From a bacterium (lineage in GTDB: Bacteria > JAMOTN01), in contig JAMOTN010000074.1 in the NCBI GenBank assembly GCA_027062325.1, positions 1 through 18,228 on the forward strand: 18,228 nucleotides of DNA. Direction: 5' to 3'. The notes under the pieces were generated by a model. The model saw nothing but the letters and a program-made list of their open reading frames with translations. It did not search any database and was not told where the DNA came from. Shown here in pieces: positions 8,161 through 16,104 of the stretch (within the stretch, counting starts at the first letter, position 1; every line of letters begins with the position of its first letter). The position numbers and the translations under genes were made by a program.

Positions 8161-9239
8161 AGAAAATTAAAGTTGTTATTACCGATGATTCCTTGGTTGC
8201 TAGGAAGTTTTTGGAGAAATTTGTTACTTCTGATGATGAGTTAGAGTTAGTTCAAACTTTCAGCAGAGCTACTCACTTACTTGAATGGTTGGAGAACAAT
8301 TCCCAAATGGTAGATGTTATTCTGTTGGATATAGCAATGCCTGAGATGTCAGGGCTAGAAGCGTTAGAGATAATCAAAAAGAAGTGGCCAAAGATTCAGG
8401 TCATAGTTGTCTCCTCGCTATCCGACAGGGATACCATATTTGAGGCTATGGAAAAGGGAGCATTTGATTTTGTTGTTAAAGAGAGACAGACTATAGAACT
8501 TACGCGTTTGAAGGATGACATTATTGAGAAAATCAAAGCTTCAGTTGGTCGCAGTAAAGGGTTGGATACTGCTCAAATTAAAGAGAGTTTGAAAGTTGGA
8601 TTAATAAAAGATGTTGTAAAAAAAGTTGCTTTATCTCCAACTTCTTTGAGGAAATACTTTATAATAGGAGCTTCTACTGGTGGTCCTGCTACAATTGAGG
8701 AGATATTAAAGAATTTAAAATATTTTCCCGATGTCGCAGGATTTATAATACAGCACATGTTTCCTGGTTTTACTTCAACGTTTGCTAACCGATTAACAGA
8801 GCAACTTAGGGCTCTTAATCCCAATAAGCACTGGATTGTTAAGGAAGCTGAAGATGGAGAAATGGTAAAGGGAGGAGTAATATACGTAGCTCCCGGTGGA
8901 AAGAATATGATATTTAGAAAAGAGGGACTTGACATATACATAGTCATAGAGGATCCTAAGCCGGAACATACTTATGTTCCGAATGTAAATTACGCATTTG
9001 AGAAGATAATAGAAGTGGTAAGACCTTCCCAACTTGTTGCTGTTCTGCTCACAGGGATGGGAGATGATGGGGCTGTAGGACTTAAAATAATCAAAGAAGC
9101 AGGGGGTTGGACAATAGTTGAGAGTAGGGAAAGTGCTGTAGTATGGGGAATGCCACGAGTTGCTTATGAGATTGGAGCGTATTGTGAGGTGCTGCCGAAG
9201 TGGAAGATAGCAGAGGCGATGAATGCAAAACTATTGTAG
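8157..9239 (+). CDS. cheB: Chemotaxis protein-glutamate methylesterase/deamidase CheB
   Basis: CheB removes methyl groups from chemoreceptor glutamates and deamidates glutamines when phosphorylated by CheA, giving sensory adaptation. The N-terminal receiver domain (about 1-125) carries the acidic pair D10-D11 and the phosphoacceptor D58 in LLDIAMPEMSG. A linker leads to the methylesterase domain, where the catalytic triad is visible: S173 in GASTGGP, H200 in IQHMF and D304 in MGDDG. At 360 residues it is full length. The GTG at 8157 is chosen because AAGGGGGA (8141-8148) lies eight bases upstream and the protein then begins KKIKVVITDD, as in the family. A longer open frame upstream overlaps the lipoprotein gene. 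There is no cheR, cheA, cheW or receptor gene in the window, so this is an isolated copy inside a non-chemotaxis operon. Confidence 0.96.
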   Translation: MKKIKVVITDDSLVARKFLEKFVTSDDELELVQTFSRATHLLEWLENNSQMVDVILLDIAMPEMSGLEALEIIKKKWPKIQVIVVSSLSDRDTIFEAMEKGAFDFVVKERQTIELTRLKDDIIEKIKASVGRSKGLDTAQIKESLKVGLIKDVVKKVALSPTSLRKYFIIGASTGGPATIEEILKNLKYFPDVAGFIIQHMFPGFTSTFANRLTEQLRALNPNKHWIVKEAEDGEMVKGGVIYVAPGGKNMIFRKEGLDIYIVIEDPKPEHTYVPNVNYAFEKIIEVVRPSQLVAVLLTGMGDDGAVGLKIIKEAGGWTIVESRESAVVWGMPRVAYEIGAYCEVLPKWKIAEAMNAKLL

Positions 9240-9721
9240 AGGCAGGGACAGAGGATGTCTATTTAGAAGATAAAATAGGTGTGATAAAAAAAATAGATGA
9301 AGAATTTGTTGCAGTGAAAGTTTTCCCTTCGCGGGCGTGTATTGGTTGCAAAGGATGTTCAAATGATGTGGTCAGAGTGCTGAAGTTTCCGAAGAGTTTA
9401 TTTAAAGAATACGAGATTGAGGTGGGAGATGTTGTTTACTTAAGTTTTGATACGCTAGCGGCGTTGAAATTGAGCCTCAAAGTTTTTGTTGTTCCTGTGA
9501 TTACTTTTTTGCTTCTAATTTTTACTTTGTTGCCCTATCTGAAGCACCTTTTTAGCTCTCAAATTGCTGAATTTACTGTTATAATTATCTGGGGTGCAAT
9601 GTTGTGGTTATACTTAAAAATCTTAAATAATCGCGGGAGATGGGACTTTTTTGTTGTTAAGGAGGTGCTAAAAAGTGGTCAAAGGGTTAAGAATCCTCAT
9701 TCTAATGGTGTTAGGGATTAG
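9200..9721 (+). CDS. RseC/MucC-family membrane protein (RnfF/RseC-like)
   Basis: The family includes E. coli RseC, linked to SoxR reduction and sigma-E control, and RnfF. The N-terminal cytoplasmic part contains IGVIKKIDEEFVAVKV followed by C47-x2-C50-x2-C53 (ACIGCKGC), the Cys-rich motif of the family. Two membrane segments follow at about 94-114 and 124-141, and a short basic tail ends the protein. The start is uncertain: GTG 9200 has AGGTG eight bases upstream and gives 173 residues with a 40-base overlap of cheB, while GTG 9281 would be nearer the homologous start but lacks a good ribosome site and would cut into the domain. The 3' end overlaps the next gene by 47 bases. No rnf or sigma-E genes are in view, so the redox partner is unknown. 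Confidence 0.8.
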   Translation: MEDSRGDECKTIVEAGTEDVYLEDKIGVIKKIDEEFVAVKVFPSRACIGCKGCSNDVVRVLKFPKSLFKEYEIEVGDVVYLSFDTLAALKLSLKVFVVPVITFLLLIFTLLPYLKHLFSSQIAEFTVIIIWGAMLWLYLKILNNRGRWDFFVVKEVLKSGQRVKNPHSNGVRD

Positions 9722-10613
9722 CTTCCTATTTTTCATGGCAGGTTGTGGTGCGGAAAAGAAGCCCCAGAATACTTCTACAAAGAGTGCAGCTTTAGAGGAT
9801 GAGAGCGCGGGGAAGGTTTTAAAGCTTGGGAGAATAACTTATTTGGATCCGCGTGAGATGATAAAGCAACACAAGCCACTTCTTGATTATCTTGCGAATC
9901 GCTTGAAAAAATACGGTTATAAGAAGGTAAAACTTGTTTTGGCAAAGGATTACGAAGGGGTTTTGAAAAAACTTTTGAGAGGGGATATAGATGTGGCTTG
10001 GTTGGGAACAGCTGTTTATGCCCAGCTTTTAAATCAGGGTAAGGAGTTGCCGGTTTTAGTCAGAGCCGTGTGGAAAGGTAAACCTACTTACAAGGGCATG
10101 ATAGTGGTCAGAGCAGATTCTCCTATAAATGCTATAAAGGATTTGAAGGGGAAAAAGTTTGCTTTTGTGGATGAGCATTCAGCAAGTGGATTTGAGTATC
10201 CTTTTGCGCTCCTTGTTGAGAATGGAATAAATCCGCGTACGGATTTTGCTCAGATTGGATTTTTGAAACAGCATGATAGAGTTTTGAAAGCAGTTTTTCT
10301 CGGCAAATTTGATGCAGGGGCGGTTTATAAGGATGCGAGGAAAAGAATAAAGGATGAGATACCACCTAGTAAGTTTAAGATAATTGCAGAAACAAAGAAT
10401 ATTCCCAATGAGCCAATTGTGGTTAGGAAAGATCTAAGTGAGAATGTGAAAGAGGAGATAAAGAAAGCGCTTTTGGACTTAAAGATAGATGATCCCCAGT
10501 CGAGAAAAATATTGAAGAGTTTCGGAGAGCTTACAGGTTTTATTGAAGCAAGTCCGAAAGATTACTACTATGCGGCGAAAGTTTTAAGAATTATAAAAAA
10601 GTATTGGCATTAA
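9675..10613 (+). CDS. PhnD-like periplasmic substrate-binding lipoprotein
   Basis: This protein belongs to the phosphate/phosphite/phosphonate-binding (PhnD, type II periplasmic binding) superfamily. AAGGAGGTG sits seven bases before the GTG at 9675. The signal peptide has a hydrophobic run and lipobox MAG-C at Cys24, so it is anchored to a membrane facing the periplasm. The mature chain starts LKLGRITYLDPREM, continues with KPLLDYLANRLKKYGY, then DIDVAWLGTAVYAQLL, then IKDLKGKKFAFVDEHSASGF, all standard PhnD-like landmarks, and ends in a helical C-terminus. At 312 residues it is full length. No permease or ATPase gene is nearby. Instead the next gene is a membrane diguanylate cyclase 59 bases on, which suggests a sensory rather than a transport role. 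The ligand is not predictable; phosphonate itself is not established. Confidence 0.88.
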   Translation: MVKGLRILILMVLGISFLFFMAGCGAEKKPQNTSTKSAALEDESAGKVLKLGRITYLDPREMIKQHKPLLDYLANRLKKYGYKKVKLVLAKDYEGVLKKLLRGDIDVAWLGTAVYAQLLNQGKELPVLVRAVWKGKPTYKGMIVVRADSPINAIKDLKGKKFAFVDEHSASGFEYPFALLVENGINPRTDFAQIGFLKQHDRVLKAVFLGKFDAGAVYKDARKRIKDEIPPSKFKIIAETKNIPNEPIVVRKDLSENVKEEIKKALLDLKIDDPQSRKILKSFGELTGFIEASPKDYYYAAKVLRIIKKYWH

Positions 10614-10672
10614 AGGGCGTAAATTTTGTGGTACGGTTTTGTGTAAGTTGATGCGATACGGGGGAAGCAGGA

Positions 10673-12427
10673 GTGAGTGTAGACAAAGAAGGGGAAGTGT
10701 TGAGTTTCAAAGGATTAAGAGGGAGCATTAGAGGGAAGAAGTGGGTTCCATTGGGACTAAAGCTATCCTTGTTGTTGATGTTTTTGATAATAGGTATAAC
10801 TCTCATACTCACTTTCTTTTTTATACGGCGTCAGACACAATATATAAAGATGACAGCTGTTGAGTTCGCTCAGTTTGTAGCAGAGAATGCGGCACATGCG
10901 TCTTTGAATTTTTTGGTAACGAGTGATTATAACTCTCTTGATAACTTAGTAAAGAAGATTAGTCGTCACCCTGATATTGAAAAGGTCGCTATAGTTGAGA
11001 GTGCGACTAATCGCATAGCTGCTACGAATGATAAAGACTTGCTTGGTAAAAAGGCTGATGTTTTAAAAACTTACCTAGTTAATAAGGAAAAGGTATTTGT
11101 TGGAGAGAAAAATGTTATTGTAACAGTTCCCATTCAGGAAAGTGGGGAGGTGTACGGCTACTTAGTATTATGGTTAAAGCTAGATCGTGCTTTTGCAGAG
11201 ATCAGTAAAGCACGAAATTTTGCTGTGGGAATGGGAGTTTTTGCAGTTGTTATAGCGATTTTTCTTGGATTTTTGTTTATGAAGAAGACAGTTATTACTC
11301 CTATCCAAACTGTTATAGATGGTATGCAGAAAGTTGCAGGGGGAGACTTGGATTATGCAATAGATTTGAGGACAAATGATGAATTTGAGATAGTGGCCAA
11401 CAACTTCAACAAGATGACTAAGAATGTTTCTGTTTTGTATTATATATCCCAAGTTAGTAACTATTCCTCAAATGTTGAGAGTTTGTTGAAGGTGATTTTA
11501 GAAAAAGCTATAGAAGTTACCAATGCTGAAAGGGGTTCTTTGTTGCTTATTTCTGAAGATGGAATGAGGATAGAGACAAAACTTGTTGTTGGTTTATCTG
11601 AAGAAGCAGCGGGATTTGTCAGTTTTGAATTGGGAGAGGGAGTTGCAGGGCAAGTGGCTCAAACCCAAAGGGCTGTTATAGTGAATTTGGGTGCGAAGGA
11701 TCCGCGATTTAAACTGAAAGCTGAGTGGAGTTCTAATGTCAGAAATTTGCTTGTTGTTCCTATGGTATATCACGATGAACTTGTAGGAGTATTGAATATA
11801 GTGAATAAAAGAGATGGTGATTTTACGGAGGGGGACTTGAATATTGTTAAAACAATGGCAACGCAGGCTGCAAGTGCTATTCTCAAAGCGAAGCTTTATG
11901 AAGCCTCGATAACGGATGGATTGACTGGCTTATTTGTGCACAAGTACTTTCAGGTGCGCCTTGCTGAGGAAATAAAGAGGATAAAAAGATACGGTGGATC
12001 TGTTTCACTTGTTATGACTGATGTTGATCATTTCAAAAGCTTTAATGATACGTATGGGCACCAGCAGGGAGACATAGTCCTGAAGTATGTGGCTAAACTT
12101 ATTAAAGAGACTGTAAGACAAAATGTTGATGTTCCTTGTAGGTATGGAGGAGAGGAATTTGCGGTTATTATGCCAAATACGGATTCGGATGGAGCTTTGA
12201 CTTTTGCAGAACGCCTTCGCAAAAAGGTAGAGGAGTTTCCATTTCCAGGTCAGGAGAAGCCATTACATGTTACCATAAGTATAGGAGTGGCTACTGCTCC
12301 TGATGATGCAGATGATAAGTTGGATCTTATCAAAAAAGCGGATATGGCTCTTTATTTTTCAAAGGAAAACGGTAGAAACAGAGTTACGGCGTGGAGGGAT
12401 ATTACAGATAAAGTATCTGAAACTTGA
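10673..12427 (+). CDS. Membrane HAMP-GAF-GGDEF diguanylate cyclase
   Basis: The product probably makes c-di-GMP from two GTP in response to signals. The order is: short cytoplasmic N-terminus, membrane helix about 29-51, periplasmic sensor of about 130 residues (single-Cache-like size; contains TNRIAATNDKDLLGK), second helix about 182-204, HAMP (about 203-256), GAF (about 267-410), GGDEF (about 412-580). The catalytic motif is intact as GGEEF at 492-496, and DGLTGL marks the domain start. The feedback inhibitory I-site RxxD is not canonical: the expected Arg is Gln483 (QNVD, with Arg one residue earlier), so product inhibition may be weak. The start at GTG 10673 has GGGGG (10660-10664) eight bases upstream; TTG 10700 is an alternative. 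It follows the PhnD-like gene and precedes an unknown coiled-coil gene by 16 bases. Confidence 0.94.
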   Translation: MSVDKEGEVLSFKGLRGSIRGKKWVPLGLKLSLLLMFLIIGITLILTFFFIRRQTQYIKMTAVEFAQFVAENAAHASLNFLVTSDYNSLDNLVKKISRHPDIEKVAIVESATNRIAATNDKDLLGKKADVLKTYLVNKEKVFVGEKNVIVTVPIQESGEVYGYLVLWLKLDRAFAEISKARNFAVGMGVFAVVIAIFLGFLFMKKTVITPIQTVIDGMQKVAGGDLDYAIDLRTNDEFEIVANNFNKMTKNVSVLYYISQVSNYSSNVESLLKVILEKAIEVTNAERGSLLLISEDGMRIETKLVVGLSEEAAGFVSFELGEGVAGQVAQTQRAVIVNLGAKDPRFKLKAEWSSNVRNLLVVPMVYHDELVGVLNIVNKRDGDFTEGDLNIVKTMATQAASAILKAKLYEASITDGLTGLFVHKYFQVRLAEEIKRIKRYGGSVSLVMTDVDHFKSFNDTYGHQQGDIVLKYVAKLIKETVRQNVDVPCRYGGEEFAVIMPNTDSDGALTFAERLRKKVEEFPFPGQEKPLHVTISIGVATAPDDADDKLDLIKKADMALYFSKENGRNRVTAWRDITDKVSET

Positions 12428-12443
12428 AGGCGCGGTGGTGTAG

Positions 12444-14105
12444 GTGGCAGAGATAGCGAATTTAAAAGAGGGGCTCACGGATAAGGAGTTATTGGCTGAA
12501 ATTGATGCTATAGATAGACGTATTGAGAAGGAGATAGAAAGACTCAATATCAAAGAGGAAAAGAACGATGCTTGGAGGAGTTTGATAAGTGTTTATTGGC
12601 AACTGTGCGAGTGGATAATAAAAAAGCAACTCAAAAGTTTTGGAATATTTGACTCTCAAAATTTAACACCTCTAGAGAGAAGTATTTTAGACTTTGGATT
12701 TTTAGATTCGAGGATTTCAGGAGATCTTGTTAATAAGTTAGGGACTCTTTTGGAAAGGTATAAAAAAGTGGTGAGGATCAATAAATTTGTTTTTTATCCA
12801 GTTAGTGAATATTTGAAGGAGATTTTTTTAAGAAAAGTTGGATGGTATGCACTTCAAGAGGAGAAAAAGAAATTGGATGAGCTGAAGGCTCAGTACTCTA
12901 AAGTTGTTGAGACAATAAAAGTGTTAGCCGGTAAATTACAGCAACAGTTGCATTATAACTTTTTTGAGTTCATGAAAAAGGTTGATAGGAAAAGTTTTTT
13001 AAGGTTTAAGTTAAATTCTGGGCAAGTTTTGCCTCCTGAAGAAAAACAAGAGTTACTTTCACTTGAGGAGGAATTAAATGCTACTAGTGAGACTATAAAA
13101 ATGGCTGCAAGGAAGGTTTCGGAAGGGCTCGCTTCTATGGTTACTCAATGGTTTGGGTTATTCGATACTCAAAATAAACTTGCTTCTGAATTAGAGAAGC
13201 AACAGGGAAAAGTGACAGCAATGCAGAATGATTTTGACAACATGAGATTAGCTGTGAAAGAGGATAGAGTTTTAGAGGCGTATAGGTTGTTAAGGCAGTA
13301 CATAAAACATACTCCACTTTTGAGCATGTGGGGAGAGGAGATAGAGCCTTTTAAGGTGGTTTCATACTTTGAAAATTTAATTTTCCTAAATGATAGGCGC
13401 TTTTCTGAGAATAGTAGGGTAAAAAATAAGATAATAGAGATAGTAGTAGTTCCCGGATGTAATCGCTACGGAACTTTCATTTTTGAGGAGAGTTTCTTTA
13501 TGTTTCCTTTGGTGGCAGAAAGGAACGTTTTGGAGGTTATAGCTTCTTCTGTTGCAGATTTTCATTGGTATACAGATGACATGTATGAATTAAGGGGGAG
13601 TTTTCAAACGATCAGTAAAGAGCTTATGCGAATGTCCACTGCTGGATTGAAAAAGGAGTGGTTTAATAGCTACATTCTGTGGATAGTTAAGGAATCTCAA
13701 GGTTACAAGGTTATGGATAAGAATTATAGGAAGTGGTTTAAAGGATTTTTGAGGCCTATTTCTAAGAAAAAGTTAGAAGAGATGTTGAGGGGTAAAGAGG
13801 AGAAAGAGCAGAAGAAAGAGATTGAAGTTAAGGATGATCGGGAGGAGCAGAGTAGAAAAGAGTTGGAGGCTAAGCAAGAGCAATTGAAGAGCATTGTAGC
13901 AACAGTTAATAATACCTTTTCTCAGGTGGTGGAGAAATTAGCTTCTCAAAATAAATTTTTTAAAGAAAAATTAAAGGTAAGTGCTCGAATAAATGTTGAC
14001 AAAGTAGTATTTGATTTAAGTATATCGGATTGCAGTGCTAGTGAACTTGAAACTATTATGAGTGAATTGATAAAAGTTATCTCTGTTGTGAAAAAAATAG
14101 TTTAA
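12444..14105 (+). CDS. Uncharacterised 553-residue coiled-coil cytoplasmic protein
   Basis: I do not recognise this family. It lacks a signal peptide and membrane helix. It is strongly helical and charged, with coiled-coil-like stretches at roughly 140-180, 200-275 and 440-500, the last being Glu/Lys-rich. Between them (about 331-385) is a more compact segment with beta-like patches, IEIVVVPGCNRYGTFIFEES and MFPLVAERNVLEVI, followed by Trp/Tyr-containing helices. The C-terminal 60 residues (ARINVDKVVFDLSISDCSAS and on) form another short folded unit. It begins 16 bases after the diguanylate cyclase, with GTG 12444 behind a GGTGGTG stretch, so the two are probably co-translated. A scaffold or c-di-GMP/GAF-linked effector role would fit the context but is not shown by any motif. 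Confidence 0.85.
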   Translation: MAEIANLKEGLTDKELLAEIDAIDRRIEKEIERLNIKEEKNDAWRSLISVYWQLCEWIIKKQLKSFGIFDSQNLTPLERSILDFGFLDSRISGDLVNKLGTLLERYKKVVRINKFVFYPVSEYLKEIFLRKVGWYALQEEKKKLDELKAQYSKVVETIKVLAGKLQQQLHYNFFEFMKKVDRKSFLRFKLNSGQVLPPEEKQELLSLEEELNATSETIKMAARKVSEGLASMVTQWFGLFDTQNKLASELEKQQGKVTAMQNDFDNMRLAVKEDRVLEAYRLLRQYIKHTPLLSMWGEEIEPFKVVSYFENLIFLNDRRFSENSRVKNKIIEIVVVPGCNRYGTFIFEESFFMFPLVAERNVLEVIASSVADFHWYTDDMYELRGSFQTISKELMRMSTAGLKKEWFNSYILWIVKESQGYKVMDKNYRKWFKGFLRPISKKKLEEMLRGKEEKEQKKEIEVKDDREEQSRKELEAKQEQLKSIVATVNNTFSQVVEKLASQNKFFKEKLKVSARINVDKVVFDLSISDCSASELETIMSELIKVISVVKKIV

Positions 14106-14141
14106 AATTTGCCAGTTGTGCTGTTTTAAGGAGGGTTTGTC

Positions 14142-15353
14142 ATGATTGGAAATTCGGGAGCAAATTTTTCTAGAAGATTAAAGGATTTTCCATCTTCTCC
14201 TATAAGAAAACTTGTCAAGTATGCAGATGAGGCCAAAAAAAGAGGAAAAGAGGTTTACCACCTCAATATAGGTCAGCCGGATATTCCAGCTCCCGATTAT
14301 GCCTTGAAGAATTTTGCTTATCGGATTCCTGAAGTGGTTGCTTACACGCACTCTTACGGTTTAGAGGATTTAAGAAGATTGTGGGCAGAGTATTATAAAG
14401 ACATAGGTATCGATATAGATTATTCAAACTTAGTGGTTACAACTGGTGGTTCTGAAGCAATAATGTTTGCACTTTTTAGCATAGCTGACTTTGGAGATAA
14501 TGCCATAGTGTTTGAGCCTGTTTATACTAACTACCTAGGATTTGCAGAATTTTGCGGAGTTGAGTTGAGGGCGTATCCTTTGGATGTAAGAAATGGTTTT
14601 CATTTTGATAATTTGAATGGAATGGAGAAACTGGTAGATAGTAAAACTCGAGCGATAATAGTTGTAAATCCAAATAATCCAACAGGAGTTGTGCTTTCAA
14701 GGGAAGAGGTAGAGCTTATAGTAGAGTTTGCACGACGACACAACTTGTGGATAATAGCAGATGAAGTTTACAAGGAGTTTGTTTTTGAAGGGGATTTTGT
14801 GAGTTTTCTTAGTACGGGTTACGAGAAAGTAATAGTTGTTGACAGTTTGTCAAAGTTGTTTAGTATGTGTGGAGCGCGTGTTGGAGCTTTGGTGTCTCAT
14901 GTCAGAGAGATTTTAGAAGGAGTTTTGAAGTTGGGGCAAGCAAGGCTTTGCCCTCCTCTTCTTGGACAACTTTTGGCTATTGAGGTTTTTAAAGATAAAG
15001 ATAGCTACAGAAAATATTTAAAACAGGTAAAAGATGAGTACAGATTGAGAAGAGATGTGGTTTGGCAAGAGAGTGAAGGGAGTTCTGAGATTAAGATCTA
15101 CAAAAAGCCAGAAGGGGCCTTTTACGTTGTAGCTGCTTTAGATGTTGAAAATGCAGAAGAGTTTGCAAAATGGATGTTAACAGATTTTGATAGGGATGGC
15201 AGGACAGTTATGGTGGCTCCAGCAGCTGGCTTTTATGTTTCTGATAGAGGAAAAGATGAAGTTAGGATAGCTTATGTTTTGAATTCTGATAAATTGAGAA
15301 ATGCAATAAAAATTCTGAAAGAGGGTGTGCGTGTTTATAAGAATAGAGGGTAG
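14142..15353 (+). CDS. PLP-dependent aminotransferase, class I/II (AspC-like)
   Basis: This is a fold-type I aminotransferase that moves an amino group between an amino acid and a 2-oxo acid. Landmarks are NIGQPDIPAPD near the N-terminus, VTTGGSEAIMFAL for the cofactor phosphate region, NPNNPTG with N179, ADEVY with D207 and Y210, the Schiff-base Lys K238 in SLSKLF, R246 in GARVG, and the carboxylate-binding Arg R375 in DEVRIAY. All catalytic positions are present. At 403 residues it is full length. AAGGAGGG lies six bases before the ATG at 14142. It is not assigned to aspartate, tyrosine or another donor, since the specificity residues are not decisive by eye. It lies 36 bases after the coiled-coil gene and 67 before the PHP gene and may or may not share their transcript. 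Confidence 0.95.
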   Translation: MIGNSGANFSRRLKDFPSSPIRKLVKYADEAKKRGKEVYHLNIGQPDIPAPDYALKNFAYRIPEVVAYTHSYGLEDLRRLWAEYYKDIGIDIDYSNLVVTTGGSEAIMFALFSIADFGDNAIVFEPVYTNYLGFAEFCGVELRAYPLDVRNGFHFDNLNGMEKLVDSKTRAIIVVNPNNPTGVVLSREEVELIVEFARRHNLWIIADEVYKEFVFEGDFVSFLSTGYEKVIVVDSLSKLFSMCGARVGALVSHVREILEGVLKLGQARLCPPLLGQLLAIEVFKDKDSYRKYLKQVKDEYRLRRDVVWQESEGSSEIKIYKKPEGAFYVVAALDVENAEEFAKWMLTDFDRDGRTVMVAPAAGFYVSDRGKDEVRIAYVLNSDKLRNAIKILKEGVRVYKNRG

Positions 15354-15420
15354 AACTAGATTTTAAGTAATATTTTGAGAGGTGATGGTAATCAAGGGGT
15401 AAGCTAGAAGGGGGCGTCTT

Positions 15421-16104
15421 GTGGTGAGATTTAAATCTGGTGCTGAGAGTAAGGTTTTTAAAGTAGATTTGCATTGTCATACTTCTGACTTTTCAGCATG
15501 TGCTCGTTCAAGTTTAGAAGAAGTTTTGGAAGTTGCTTTTTCTAAATTGGATACGTTGTTTATAACGGAGCATCACGTTATTTATCCTCACGAACAGATA
15601 AATTTTGTACTCTCTAAATACTCTGGTTTATTTGGAATTTTAAGTGTTATTCCTGCGCAAGAGGTTACGGTTTATGAAGGAGGAGACGTGTTAATCTACG
15701 GTGTGGATTTTGACATTCCTGCTCGGATAAGCTTGAAAAATTTAAGAGAAATTGTTCTCTCTTACAACTATGATGAAAGAGATGTTGTTGCTATATGGGC
15801 GCATCCTTATAGATTTGGAGCTCCTTTGGTTGAATATGTTGAGTTGATGGATTTTATTGATGCAATAGAGGTTTTGAATGGCAACTGCACAGATTATGAG
15901 AATGCGTTGGCTATTGAGCTTGCGGAGCGTATGGGGAAGCCTATGGTTGCAGGAAGTGATGCTCACAGGGCAAAAGATGTGGCAAGGCTTTACAATCTAT
16001 CCTATGTTCCAATTCACAATGTTGGTGATTTAAAATTGGCTTTAAAGAGTGGAAAGATTAGGCCGTGCTGTTTGGAGAGAATTGTAAATGGAAGTAAGAA
16101 TTAG
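15421..16104 (+). CDS. PHP-domain metal-dependent phosphoesterase
   Basis: PHP-family enzymes hydrolyse phosphate esters (as in histidinol phosphatase or nucleotide/RNA 3'-end phosphatases) using two or three metals. The metal-ligand set is complete: H18-x-H20 in DLHCHT, E50-H51 in ITEHH, E81 in AQEV, H128 in WAHP, and D180-x-H182 in GSDAH. At 227 residues it is a stand-alone PHP domain with no polymerase or helix-hairpin-helix extension. GTG 15421 follows GAAGGGGG by six bases; the adjacent GTG 15424 is an equally possible start at nine. It overlaps the ferredoxin-fusion gene by 17 bases, implying translational coupling. The substrate is unknown and the odd partner gives little clue. Confidence 0.9.
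   Translation: MVRFKSGAESKVFKVDLHCHTSDFSACARSSLEEVLEVAFSKLDTLFITEHHVIYPHEQINFVLSKYSGLFGILSVIPAQEVTVYEGGDVLIYGVDFDIPARISLKNLREIVLSYNYDERDVVAIWAHPYRFGAPLVEYVELMDFIDAIEVLNGNCTDYENALAIELAERMGKPMVAGSDAHRAKDVARLYNLSYVPIHNVGDLKLALKSGKIRPCCLERIVNGSKN

Noticed and set aside
8573-8947. Reverse-strand open frame of about 124 codons
   Set aside because: It is antisense to cheB, whose catalytic motifs are intact in the forward frame.
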